A stretch of DNA of 64,000 nt from SAT2750 sp964476375. Lineage in GTDB: Bacteria; Planctomycetota; Planctomycetia; Pirellulales; Pirellulaceae. Positions 16,872 to 25,103 of the stretch are shown here, one piece after another. The notes beneath the pieces were generated by a model. The model was not told where the DNA came from. It was given only the letters and a program-made list of their open reading frames with translations, and searched no databases. The stretch's first letter is position 1, and each line of letters begins with the position of its first letter. Location: positions 1-64,000 of the forward strand of contig CAYYZW010000196.1 of assembly GCA_964476375.1 (NCBI GenBank), in the 5' to 3' direction. Position numbers and translations under genes: made by a program.

Positions 16872-18179
16872 CTAGTCGAGCTTCTTGATCTCGATGTTCC
16901 GAAACATCACGGGATCATTGTGTCCGGCAAAACCAAAGTGTCCCTTGGCGAGGTCCTTGCCAGGATGCTGCTTGACCTTGCCCGGGTCGGTGATCGTGCT
17001 CAGGTCGGTGTCCAGGATGATCGATCCGTTCAGCTCGACCTTGATCGTGGATCCCTTGACCGTTACCTCCTGGTAATTCCACTGCCCGGCAGGTCGCAGG
17101 TAACCCTGGGCGGCCGGGACCATGCCGTATGCCGAGCCATGAAACTGGTAGGGAGCCAGTTTTCCCGGGTAGCCGGTGTCCAGCACCTGCAGTTCACACA
17201 TCCCAGCGTAAGCCGGGTTTCCCTGGCCTGGATAACGGATGGCAAGCCCGTTGTTACCGGCCGGGGGTAACTTGATCTCCAGCCTGACAACGAAATCACC
17301 ATATTCTTCCTCGGTGAAGAGGTTACCACCCTTGCCCTTTTTGCAGAGGATCGCACCGTCCACGACCTCGTAGTTGTCGATGGCACCGGCCCAGCCGTCC
17401 AGGTTCTTACCATTAAAGACCGAGGTGAATTCACTTCCGGAATTTTCATGCAGGATCTTGTTGGCTTCCTCGGTACCGATTTCACGGACAAAGACGTTTC
17501 GCCAGCGAATCTCGCCACCATGCGTCTGTAACTGGATCGGGCCATGATGGAAAAGTGGGCGTTTGCGATCGAAGTAATTCTCCAGTGTCGCATGATCGAC
17601 GATCAGCTTCTTGTTCAGCCAGACAGTGGTGCGTGCACCCACCTGGCGGATGCGGAAACTATTCCACTCTCCCAGCTTGTTGTCAGCCAGGACGAGCGGG
17701 TCTTTTCCCTTGGCTCCCTTGCTGTTGTTCCAGAGTCCCCCGGATCCCTTGTCGCCCCCGATTCCAAATTTACCCGGATCGGTGTAATCCCAGATCTGCA
17801 CCTGGGGGACACCCTTGAGGTAAATGCCACTATCGGCCTTGGGGACCGTCTTGTAGTCAATCAGCAGCTCGTAGTCGGAGAATTCCTTTTCCGTGGTCAG
17901 GTACAAGCCATGGCCGTCGTTGACGATCACATCGCCATCAATGCTCCAGTGCTCATTGATGTCCTTGCGACTCTCATCCTTGTAGGCCTTTTGCTCCTCG
18001 GCACTCATCTTCCACAACTCCTCCGGGTTCTTGGTACTCCAGCCGTACCAGTTGGAGAGGTCTTTTCCGTTGAACAGCGATGTGAAGCCCTTGGGTGCCT
18101 TGATCTCTGCAGACAGGCTGGAGGCAGGCACGAGCAGTAGCGAAACGATGGCGAGTGTCAGGAAAGAACGGGTATTCAC
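16872..18179 (-). CDS. Exported tandem DUF1080 (3-keto-disaccharide hydrolase-type) protein
   Basis: A 435-residue protein with two DUF1080 domains, each beginning with a near-identical signature (TSLFNGKDLSNW and TSVFNGKNLDGW). The fold is a concanavalin-like jelly roll, and the family has been linked to hydrolysis of 3-keto-glycosides. I chose a GTG start at 18179 because it is preceded by AAAGGAG (complement of 18188-18194) at 8-bp spacing and begins a clean signal peptide; an upstream ATG at 18209 would add ten residues and swallow that site. It lies 45 bp downstream of the TIM-barrel isomerase gene. The pairing fits a 3-keto-sugar pathway. Confidence 0.85.
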   Translation of the reverse strand: MNTRSFLTLAIVSLLLVPASSLSAEIKAPKGFTSLFNGKDLSNWYGWSTKNPEELWKMSAEEQKAYKDESRKDINEHWSIDGDVIVNDGHGLYLTTEKEFSDYELLIDYKTVPKADSGIYLKGVPQVQIWDYTDPGKFGIGGDKGSGGLWNNSKGAKGKDPLVLADNKLGEWNSFRIRQVGARTTVWLNKKLIVDHATLENYFDRKRPLFHHGPIQLQTHGGEIRWRNVFVREIGTEEANKILHENSGSEFTSVFNGKNLDGWAGAIDNYEVVDGAILCKKGKGGNLFTEEEYGDFVVRLEIKLPPAGNNGLAIRYPGQGNPAYAGMCELQVLDTGYPGKLAPYQFHGSAYGMVPAAQGYLRPAGQWNYQEVTVKGSTIKVELNGSIILDTDLSTITDPGKVKQHPGKDLAKGHFGFAGHNDPVMFRNIEIKKLD

Positions 18180-18224
18180 GGTCGAGTCTCCTTTGGGGTT
18201 TTTATTCAAAGTTGAGCAGGTGGT

Positions 18225-19133
18225 CTAAACATCACACCACGCCAGGGCTTCCTTGAGTCCTTCAAGTGGATCACGTGTGGGGATAAATTCCTGCCCCACG
18301 TATCCCTCGTATCCTATATCGAGAAGCGCCTGCATGCAGGCGGCATAGTTGATCTCCTGGGTCTCATCCAGTTCCGCACGCCCGGGATTTCCGGCCGTGT
18401 GGATGTGGGCGATGACATCCTTGTGCTCGTGAATGCGACGGATCACATCCCCGTCCATGATCTGTACGTGGTAAATATCAAACAGCAGTTTCAGGTGGCT
18501 GGAGCCGACGGCCTTGATGATGTCCACGCAGTACTCGGTCTTGTCCCCCTGGTAGCCTGGATGGCCTTTCATGGGGTGTGTGTCATCACGGGTATTGAGC
18601 ATTTCCAGGCAGATCGTGACATCCTTCTGTTCGGCATAGTCAACAATCTTCTTGTATCCCTCGACACAGTTGGCGGCACCCTCTTCCTTGCTCAGGCCCT
18701 CGGCAAACCCGGTAAAGGAGATACATCGCTTGAAACCGTGTTCGGCACAGGCATCGATCGTGTCACGAGTCGCCTGGATCACTTCCTCGTGGTACTTGGG
18801 ATTGTTGAATCCCTTTTCGAACGGGGGCCCTCCCTCGATCTTGATCGAGGCAATCGCGCACTCCAGTCCGTGCTCCTTGAGCAGGGGGAAATAGGTCGGG
18901 CTGATAAGCTCCACGCTCTCACAACCGAGCTGCTTGGCCAGCGGGATGAGTTCCTCCGGCTTCCAGTAAGGAGCGAAACACCAGCCAACAACGGATTGCT
19001 TAATGCGACCCTTCTTGATGATCTTTTTCACGCCCTTTTTTCCTTCTGCCGACGCACTGGCAGCGACCAGGGCGGAACCGGCAACAGCGGCCCCGGCAGA
19101 TTGAATCAGTTGGCGCCGGTTCATCGATTTCAT
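18225..19133 (-). CDS. Tat-exported sugar phosphate isomerase/epimerase-like TIM barrel
   Basis: About 302 residues of the AP-endonuclase-2 / xylose-isomerase-like TIM-barrel family, resembling hydroxypyruvate isomerases. A Tat signal (MNRRQLIQSAG) and alanine-rich stretch precede it. Metal-site residues of the family are seen in CLEMLNTR, FDIYHVQIMDGD, HIHTAGNPGR and YVGQEFIPT. The ATG at 19133 has AGGA at 8 bp; one at 19139 is also in frame but too close to it. Export of a family usually cytoplasmic agrees with the exported DUF1080 protein next door. Exact reaction unknown: isomerase, epimerase or lyase on a keto sugar. Confidence 0.82.
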   Translation of the reverse strand: MKSMNRRQLIQSAGAAVAGSALVAASASAEGKKGVKKIIKKGRIKQSVVGWCFAPYWKPEELIPLAKQLGCESVELISPTYFPLLKEHGLECAIASIKIEGGPPFEKGFNNPKYHEEVIQATRDTIDACAEHGFKRCISFTGFAEGLSKEEGAANCVEGYKKIVDYAEQKDVTICLEMLNTRDDTHPMKGHPGYQGDKTEYCVDIIKAVGSSHLKLLFDIYHVQIMDGDVIRRIHEHKDVIAHIHTAGNPGRAELDETQEINYAACMQALLDIGYEGYVGQEFIPTRDPLEGLKEALAWCDV

Positions 19134-19235
19134 TGTCATGGTCCTTTTGAGCTTCTCTTGCTGCAGCGACAGCTATTAGTGATAGGGGAGGTAGTACCCT
19201 GAATCAAGCATCCAACAGGGAAAGTCGCCAGGTAG

Positions 19236-20381
19236 TTAATTCCCGGCCGCGTAGGGCAGGAACTGGCCAACCTGCTCGTAGAGCTGCTGGTACTTCTCGA
19301 GTTTTCCCTGGTCCACCTCCACCCCCAGTCCAGGCTTGTCGATCCATCCCCAGCTGGCGCCGTCACAAATCGGGATTCGCTCGGTGAGAATGTCGTCCTC
19401 CATCATGGCAGCAGTCTGCTGGGCCCCGTCTGACGCATTGGGAATACTCAGCATGACGTGTTGTCCCGCCGCCGCCGCCAGCCCCAGTTCCCCGTGGGTG
19501 TGCTTGCAGACAAGCTGACCTTCCAGGTGGGCGACATGGCAGAGCTGGTGAAAGCTGCGGATGGATCCGGTCCAGTAGGCACTGAAGCAGAGCACCTCGG
19601 CACAACGGCTCTTGATCAGCCGGTACGCCTCGGGCACTGTCCAGAGTCCCTCGTTGGCACAGATCCGTACCGCCGTCTGGTTTTTCAGATCCAGCGTGTT
19701 TTCCAGTGGCTGGATCGGCACCGGCGCCTCGACAAAGTCAATTTCAAATTCTGCGTGCCAGCTGGCCAGGATGCCGCGAGCCTGGCCGACGGTCCAGGCC
19801 TGGTTGGCATCGATACGGATTTTTCGCTGTGGACCAATCGTGTCACGGATGGCCCGCAGCATCTCCGTTTCGGCGGCCGTGTCGATTCCCACCTTGAGAT
19901 AAAAACAGTCGTGCCCTCTTTCCACGCCCTGCTGGCATTGCTGCTGGAGATCCTCGGGGGTGCCCTGGGCCAGGTAACAGAAATAATCGACACTCTCCCG
20001 CTCGGCCCCGCCCAGCAGCCGGTAGACCGGCTCACCTGACTGCTTGCCGCAGAGGTCCATCAGGGCCTGGTCGATGCCGGCAAAGGCAAAGTTGGCGGAC
20101 ATGGGACGATGGTCCCAGAGTGCCGTGTGGTAGTACTCGCGAGCAATCGCCCCTCCGTTCCAGGGGTTCTTTCCAAGCAGGAAGGGTCGTGCTGCCTGGA
20201 CCGCCATTTCAATCGTGGCCGCATCGGGGCCGACGGTGGTTTCTCCCCAGCCGACGAGGCCATTGTCACAGGTAAGTTTCACGATTACCGCGGTCACGCC
20301 CCCCCGCTGAACGCGCGTGCTGACCTCGACGTGCTTGTAGGGCACGCTGACCAGGTATGTCTCCATTTCAGTTATTTTCAT
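19236..20381 (-). CDS. Mandelate racemase/muconate-lactonizing-family enzyme (enolase superfamily)
   Basis: A 381-residue enolase-superfamily protein with the complete metal triad: Asp191 (RIDANQAW), Glu218 (FVEAPVP) and Glu244 (CANEG). The base at the end of strand 2 is Lys163 in a YLKVG motif, so the first position of the common KxK is Tyr161. A HTHGELG block near 294-300 may provide the opposite base. The family dehydrates sugar acids or epimerises acids and dipeptides; this member most resembles uncharacterised sugar-acid-type sequences. Its start overlaps the small membrane-protein gene by 14 bp, so it is translationally coupled to the symporter unit. It probably acts on the solute that the symporter imports. 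Confidence 0.85.
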   Translation of the reverse strand: MKITEMETYLVSVPYKHVEVSTRVQRGGVTAVIVKLTCDNGLVGWGETTVGPDAATIEMAVQAARPFLLGKNPWNGGAIAREYYHTALWDHRPMSANFAFAGIDQALMDLCGKQSGEPVYRLLGGAERESVDYFCYLAQGTPEDLQQQCQQGVERGHDCFYLKVGIDTAAETEMLRAIRDTIGPQRKIRIDANQAWTVGQARGILASWHAEFEIDFVEAPVPIQPLENTLDLKNQTAVRICANEGLWTVPEAYRLIKSRCAEVLCFSAYWTGSIRSFHQLCHVAHLEGQLVCKHTHGELGLAAAAGQHVMLSIPNASDGAQQTAAMMEDDILTERIPICDGASWGWIDKPGLGVEVDQGKLEKYQQLYEQVGQFLPYAAGN

Positions 20382-20562
20382 CGATTGCCTTCCAGGCAGT
20401 ATCCAGGAGTTTTTCGTCCCCGGCTGTCAGTTGGACGCCTTCCTCGGCAGGCGGCAGGTCGGCGTTACCGCGCAGGGCATGCCAACACAATATCATCAGC
20501 ACGGCAACGGCGGAAGCAATCGAGAGTCCATGCCAGGCAGTCAGTAACCAGGTCGGCATCAT
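20368..20562 (-). CDS. Small single-helix membrane protein coupled to the SSS symporter
   Basis: A 64-residue protein with one hydrophobic helix (about residues 4-28, WLLTAW...ILCWHAL) and a hydrophilic acidic tail. Its ATG overlaps the symporter stop (ATGA) and is preceded by GGAGGA within the end of that gene. Its own end overlaps the next gene by 14 bp. Such tight nesting argues strongly that it is real although short. Small helper subunits for SSS transporters are known in other forms (for example the DUF4212 and YhdT/PanF pairs); I do not recognise this one as either, so the accessory role is inferred from context. Confidence 0.72.
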   Translation of the reverse strand: MMPTWLLTAWHGLSIASAVAVLMILCWHALRGNADLPPAEEGVQLTAGDEKLLDTAWKAIDENN

Positions 20563-22067
20563 GGCAGATCCTCCTGCTGGGGTTCGAAGAGTGTGCTGTT
20601 GGGGATGCGATATGTCAGCAGCAGTGCAGCCGGGAAAACAAGGATCGAGACCAGGAAACCGAACAGGGCTGGGCTGAAACCTCCTGGTGTCCCCAGCCAG
20701 AATCGCCAGATACCGACCGAGATAAACCCGCTCAGCATGCAGAGGGTCGCTGCGTAAGACTGGTTTTTCCGGTACAGGAAAAGGCCTACCAGGAAAGGGC
20801 AGATCATGGTCGGTGCCCAGAAGTCATAAACAAATTCCAGGATTCCCACGATATCGCGATAAACAAAGGAGCAGGCGGCGGCAATCACGCCGGTAATGAG
20901 CGTCGCCCCCTGGGCAACACGAAGCAACTTCCCGTCCCTGGCCCCCGGGTCGATCAGCGTGCGATAGATGTCCTCCATCACGATCGTGGATATGCAGGAG
21001 AGACAGCTATCGCCTGATGACATCACGGCGGCGATCAGGGCGGCGATCATGATGCCGGAGATGATGGCGGGAAAAGTTTGACGCATCAACGTGGGGAACA
21101 CGATCTGGGACGCCTCCCTGGTAATGTCTTCCTCGCTCAGTCCCGGGTCCGACTGGGCGAGTTCTTCCTTTTTCTGCTTGACCGCGTGCGTGACGGCAGG
21201 ATCCACCTGGGCCGATACGCCCATGATGAAGATCGCCACCGGCAGGAAGCAGAGCAGGAAGATCCCGGCACCGGCCACCCCCCACCGGGCTCCCCGGGGG
21301 TTACGCGCGATGAAGCACCTGACGGCGTAGGGTGGAACGAGCATTTCTCCCAGGAAGAAGGCACAGAAAAGCGTGACGACTCGCATCAGCGGCCACTCCT
21401 CCGTGGTGAACTGGAAAGGGATCTTCCCCGTTTTTTCCAGGATTCCTGGAACCCCCCCGTTTTTTGCCAGCAGGAAAACGGATGCGGCCCCGATCCCGGC
21501 CACCAGGACAACAAACTGTAAAACGTCCGTCTTGACCACGGCCCGGATCCCGCCAATGGTGGAATAGAAGATCACGATGGCACCCCCACCGAGGACTGCC
21601 AGCCGGTAGTCGATGCCGAGGATCGTTTCGGTAATCGTTCCCATGGCAACCATCTGGGCGACCAGGGCCCCGATCAGGAAGATCAGGCAGCTGACAATCG
21701 CCATCAGGCGTACCGGTTCACCAAAACGTTTTCCAAAGAACTCGGCCACGGTCAGCAGGTTGAACTGCCGCAACCGGGGTGCGATCCAGATCCCGGTCAC
21801 GACCAGCTGAACATGCCAGGCACAGGTGATGAGGGCAAAAACCAGCCCGTCCACGTAAACACTGGAGACCGATCCGATCGAGGCACCCCCCCCTACCATG
21901 GTTGCTGCCGTGGTCGACAGCACCACGATCCATGCCACGTCACGACCGGCGACCGTGTAATCAAGCGTGTTCTTGATCTTGCTGCTGGCCTGCAGCCCGA
22001 TCCAGACCAGCAGGACCAGGTAGGCTCCCAGGGCACCGAATTCCATTAATTGGTCAGGACCTGGCAC
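20559..22067 (-). CDS. Sodium/solute symporter (SSS family)
   Basis: A 502-residue inner-membrane transporter of the SSS family with the expected about 13 helices and the sodium-site motif VMSSGDSCLSC. No large insertion, unlike the symporter at 7.1-9.1 kb. The gene order symporter, 64-residue membrane protein, enolase-superfamily enzyme, all overlapping, makes one translational unit. A sugar acid or related carboxylate is the most likely substrate, from the neighbouring enzymes. There is a 113-bp gap upstream to the SDR gene, enough for a separate promoter. Confidence 0.9.
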   Translation of the reverse strand: MPGPDQLMEFGALGAYLVLLVWIGLQASSKIKNTLDYTVAGRDVAWIVVLSTTAATMVGGGASIGSVSSVYVDGLVFALITCAWHVQLVVTGIWIAPRLRQFNLLTVAEFFGKRFGEPVRLMAIVSCLIFLIGALVAQMVAMGTITETILGIDYRLAVLGGGAIVIFYSTIGGIRAVVKTDVLQFVVLVAGIGAASVFLLAKNGGVPGILEKTGKIPFQFTTEEWPLMRVVTLFCAFFLGEMLVPPYAVRCFIARNPRGARWGVAGAGIFLLCFLPVAIFIMGVSAQVDPAVTHAVKQKKEELAQSDPGLSEEDITREASQIVFPTLMRQTFPAIISGIMIAALIAAVMSSGDSCLSCISTIVMEDIYRTLIDPGARDGKLLRVAQGATLITGVIAAACSFVYRDIVGILEFVYDFWAPTMICPFLVGLFLYRKNQSYAATLCMLSGFISVGIWRFWLGTPGGFSPALFGFLVSILVFPAALLLTYRIPNSTLFEPQQEDLP

Positions 22068-22180
22068 CGGCTGTTTCCCATTTACAAAGAGAATCTCTGG
22101 TCAGGCGAGAACAGAGCAGGGATTTCATGCCTGCATTCTACACGTCCCGGTGAAGGACTGCTGAAAGAGTCCTGGTCACT

Positions 22181-22954
22181 TTACTCTGGCGTGACATAGG
22201 CGGAGGTGATCCCGCCGTCGACCGTGAAGTCGGATCCTGTCACGTAGGAGGATTCATCCGAGGCCAGGAAAAGTGCCGCCTGGGCCATTTCGCGGGCCAG
22301 GCCAAAGCGGCCCATCGGGATATGCACCAGCCGTCGCTGCTTTTTCTCATCGGTATCCAGGAAGGACATCAACAGCTCGGTTCGCAGGGGACCCGGGCAG
22401 AGTGCATTCACGCGGATATTCTCACGGGCGTGGATAATCGCCAGTTCCCGGGTCATCGCCAGCACGCCTCCCTTGCTGGCGGTGTAGGCCAGTTGCGGAG
22501 TGGCGGCACCCATCAGGGCGACAAAGGACGCCGTGTTGATGACCGAACCGCCGCCAGCCCGCTTGAGCGCCTCGAGACCAAACTTGCAGCCCAGGAAAAC
22601 CCCCTTGAGGTTGATCGCCATGGTCCTGTCCCAGACCTCCTCGCTGGTGCTGCCGGCATCCCCGTCTTCGTGGTCCATGATCCCGGCATTATTGAAGAGG
22701 ATGTGCAGGGCCCCGAATTCCGCCTCGGCGGACGCCACCATCTGCTCACAGTCCCCTGCCCTGGAGACATCCGCATGGACAGCAATGGCCTGCCCGCCCG
22801 CGGCTGTCACCAGGTCCACCGTCTCCTGGCAGCCTTCATCATTCAGATCGACAGCGACCACACGGGCTCCCTCGGCTGCAAAGAGAAGCGATGTTTCACG
22901 ACCAATCCCGCCGGCCGCTCCGGTGATCAGGGCAACTTTGTTTTCTAATCGCAT
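22181..22954 (-). CDS. Short-chain dehydrogenase/reductase (NAD-type)
   Basis: A 257-residue classical SDR. Residues 11-18 (TGAAGGIG) form the cofactor glycine motif, and Asp36 after strand 2 favours NAD over NADP. NNAG is at 88-91, and the catalytic set is Ser143, Tyr157 and Lys161 (YTASK). It is the last gene of a tight four-gene set (permease, ligase, hydrolase, SDR), 5 bp after the hydrolase. It may oxidise a hydroxyl group of the glutamylated amine or of a product; that is an inference from position only. Confidence 0.9.
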   Translation of the reverse strand: MRLENKVALITGAAGGIGRETSLLFAAEGARVVAVDLNDEGCQETVDLVTAAGGQAIAVHADVSRAGDCEQMVASAEAEFGALHILFNNAGIMDHEDGDAGSTSEEVWDRTMAINLKGVFLGCKFGLEALKRAGGGSVINTASFVALMGAATPQLAYTASKGGVLAMTRELAIIHARENIRVNALCPGPLRTELLMSFLDTDEKKQRRLVHIPMGRFGLAREMAQAALFLASDESSYVTGSDFTVDGGITSAYVTPE

Positions 22955-22959
22955 GAGTG

Positions 22960-23679
22960 TTATTCCTGCAGGCTGGGGGTGCTGGCAATCACAAACTGGT
23001 CAAAAAGTCTCTGCTGGACAGGATCGTCCTCGGCAGTCCGTTCCGGGTGCCACTGGACAGCAATCAGCCAGGGATGGTCGGGCATCTCCACGGCCTCGAT
23101 CACGCCATCGGGCGCCTCGGCAACGACCGATAGTCCGGGTGCGAGTTCCCGGATGGCCTGGTGGTGATCCGAATCGGCGGAAAACTCCAACTGGCCCATG
23201 ACCTCCGCCAGCCGGGACCCGGGTGTGAGGGAGAGTTCGTGCTGGATGGCACAAGGAGGCTGTGGCTTGTGCTTGACCGTCTCGCCAACCACGTCCGGCA
23301 GGTGGGCGTGCAGCGTTCCACCGAGTGCCACGTTAAGGACCTGGATGCCCCGGCAGATCCCCAGTACTGGCAGGCCGGACTTCACCGCCCCGAGCGCCAG
23401 CGAGATCTCGAAGCGGTCACGTTCCTCATTAGTCTCATAGATCGCCTCGTGCGATTCGCCGCCGCAGAGGCCCGGAGAGATATCCCCTCCTCCCAGCAGC
23501 AGCAGGCCGTCCACCGCTGACAGTAGTCCCTGGACATTGTCCTCCCCTGCCGGCAAAAGGACTGGCATTCCCCCGGCACGGCGGACAGTGTCGATGTAGT
23601 TACAGGGAACCCGTACGTTTTCTTCCTGGTTTCGGTCGAAGCGAGCGTAGGTGGTCAGTCCGATGCACGGTGCAGCCAT
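22960..23679 (-). CDS. Gamma-glutamyl hydrolase of the PuuD / peptidase C26 type
   Basis: A 239-residue class I glutamine-amidotransferase-like protein. The nucleophile Cys109 lies in LGICRG, and His211 and Glu213 in WHPE complete the triad. PuuD-type enzymes cut gamma-glutamyl conjugates such as gamma-glutamyl-GABA. It follows the glutamine-synthetase-like ligase by 16 bp, which is the expected partner: one enzyme attaches glutamate to an amine and this one removes it after oxidation. Length is typical. Confidence 0.87.
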   Translation of the reverse strand: MAAPCIGLTTYARFDRNQEENVRVPCNYIDTVRRAGGMPVLLPAGEDNVQGLLSAVDGLLLLGGGDISPGLCGGESHEAIYETNEERDRFEISLALGAVKSGLPVLGICRGIQVLNVALGGTLHAHLPDVVGETVKHKPQPPCAIQHELSLTPGSRLAEVMGQLEFSADSDHHQAIRELAPGLSVVAEAPDGVIEAVEMPDHPWLIAVQWHPERTAEDDPVQQRLFDQFVIASTPSLQE

Positions 23680-23695
23680 CGTGTTGGGGCCATCC

Positions 23696-25069
23696 TTATA
23701 TGCGTTCGAAATAGCGACGGCGTTCCCAGTCCGTCACGGCCACCTGGTAGGCAGCCCTTTCGGTCTCAAAGAAATGCGAGTAATGCTGCTGGATCTCTTC
23801 GCCGAGAACCTGGCGGACAAAGTCACTGCCGGAAAACAACTCGATTGCCTCTCCCAGGCTTGCCGGGGCCGTGACGGCATCCGCTGCATGGTAGGCATCT
23901 CCCTCGAACATGGAGGGTGGATCGACCTGGTTGGCGATTCCGTCCAGGCCGGATGCGAGCGCGGCGGTGTAGGCCAGGTAAGGGTTGCAGTCGGCACCCG
24001 GCATTCGACATTCAATCCGCAGCGAATTCCCGTTTCCCACAACCCGGAATCCAGCCGTGCGGTTATCACGACTCCAGGCAAGGGTCGTCGGAGCCCATGA
24101 CCCGGACTGGTATCGCTTGTAAGAGTTGACGTTGGGTGCATAGAAGGGCATGAACTCGGCCGCATGGGCAATCCAGCCGCCGAGGAACCAGCGAAAAACC
24201 TCCGAGCATTCAATATCCCCCATGGCCTGGCTTCCGGCAAAGGCGTTGGCCGTGTCATTCCAGAGACTCAGGTGCACGTGACAGCTTGAACCTGCCTGGC
24301 CTTCATCGAACTTGGCCATGAAAGTCACGCTCAGATCCTGCTGCTGGGCGATCTCCTTGGCCATCTGCTTGAGCAGCACGTGACGGTCGGACATCTCCAT
24401 CACGTCACAGTACTGGATATTGATCTCGTGTTGCCCCTTTCCCCATTCTCCCTTGGTGGATTCCACCGGGATTCCAGAGGCTGCCAGCTGGCGGCGAAGG
24501 GTGCCATGGAAGTTTTCCTGGCGAGTTGCCTGCAGGACGTGGTAATCCTCCAGGTACCAGCCGGCGGGGTCCAGGCCGTGATAGTTCCTGCCGGCCGCAT
24601 CACGGTACGTGTTTTCAAACAGGTAATACTCCAGCTCCGAGGCGGCCATGGCAGAAAACCCCTGCTCGGTGGCCTTGTCGACCTGGGCCTGGAGGAGCGA
24701 GCGGGGAGCGACCGGGAGCGGCTTGTGCGTCTCCCCCACGGTTACATTGCAGATCACGATGGCCGTCCGGTCCAGCCAGGATGCCAGCCGCAGGGTGTTG
24801 TCCACCGGCTGCAGGTGCACGTCCCCATAGCCCTTTTCCCAGTTGGCAAAGTCATAGCCTGCGACCGGCTCCATTTCCATGTCCACCGTGAGCAGGTAAT
24901 CGCAGCCGTGGGTTCCATGGGCTGCCACCGAGTCAAGGAAAAACCGGGCATCGAACCGCTTGCCCATCAACCGGCCATAAAGATCGCTGAAGACAACGGA
25001 GACCGTATCCACGTCCCCGCTGGCGACCAGGTGTTCAAGCTGTTCTCGTGTGAACGTCCCGCTGGACAT
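23696..25069 (-). CDS. Glutamine-synthetase-family gamma-glutamyl-amine ligase (PuuA/GlnA4-like)
   Basis: A 457-residue GS-fold protein. The N-terminal beta-grasp region (about 20-110) includes SVVFSDLYGR. The catalytic part shows SSCHVHLSLW, the NVNSYKR motif and a DNR..GFRV segment in the ATP/glutamate site. It is shorter and more divergent than housekeeping GlnA and resembles PuuA, IpuC and GlnA4, which join glutamate to putrescine, isopropylamine or ethanolamine. The upstream gene encodes an ethanolamine-type permease, which favours ethanolamine or a similar small amine. The operon is permease, this ligase, hydrolase, SDR. Confidence 0.85.
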   Translation of the reverse strand: MSSGTFTREQLEHLVASGDVDTVSVVFSDLYGRLMGKRFDARFFLDSVAAHGTHGCDYLLTVDMEMEPVAGYDFANWEKGYGDVHLQPVDNTLRLASWLDRTAIVICNVTVGETHKPLPVAPRSLLQAQVDKATEQGFSAMAASELEYYLFENTYRDAAGRNYHGLDPAGWYLEDYHVLQATRQENFHGTLRRQLAASGIPVESTKGEWGKGQHEINIQYCDVMEMSDRHVLLKQMAKEIAQQQDLSVTFMAKFDEGQAGSSCHVHLSLWNDTANAFAGSQAMGDIECSEVFRWFLGGWIAHAAEFMPFYAPNVNSYKRYQSGSWAPTTLAWSRDNRTAGFRVVGNGNSLRIECRMPGADCNPYLAYTAALASGLDGIANQVDPPSMFEGDAYHAADAVTAPASLGEAIELFSGSDFVRQVLGEEIQQHYSHFFETERAAYQVAVTDWERRRYFERI

Positions 25070-25103
25070 GATCGGAGGTTCCTCTGCTCGATGACGTGTC
25101 CGG

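Noticed and set aside
20559..22067. Small 64-residue neighbour as a truncated symporter tail
   Set aside because: The symporter has its full helix set and family length; the small gene is out of frame with it and has its own ribosome site.
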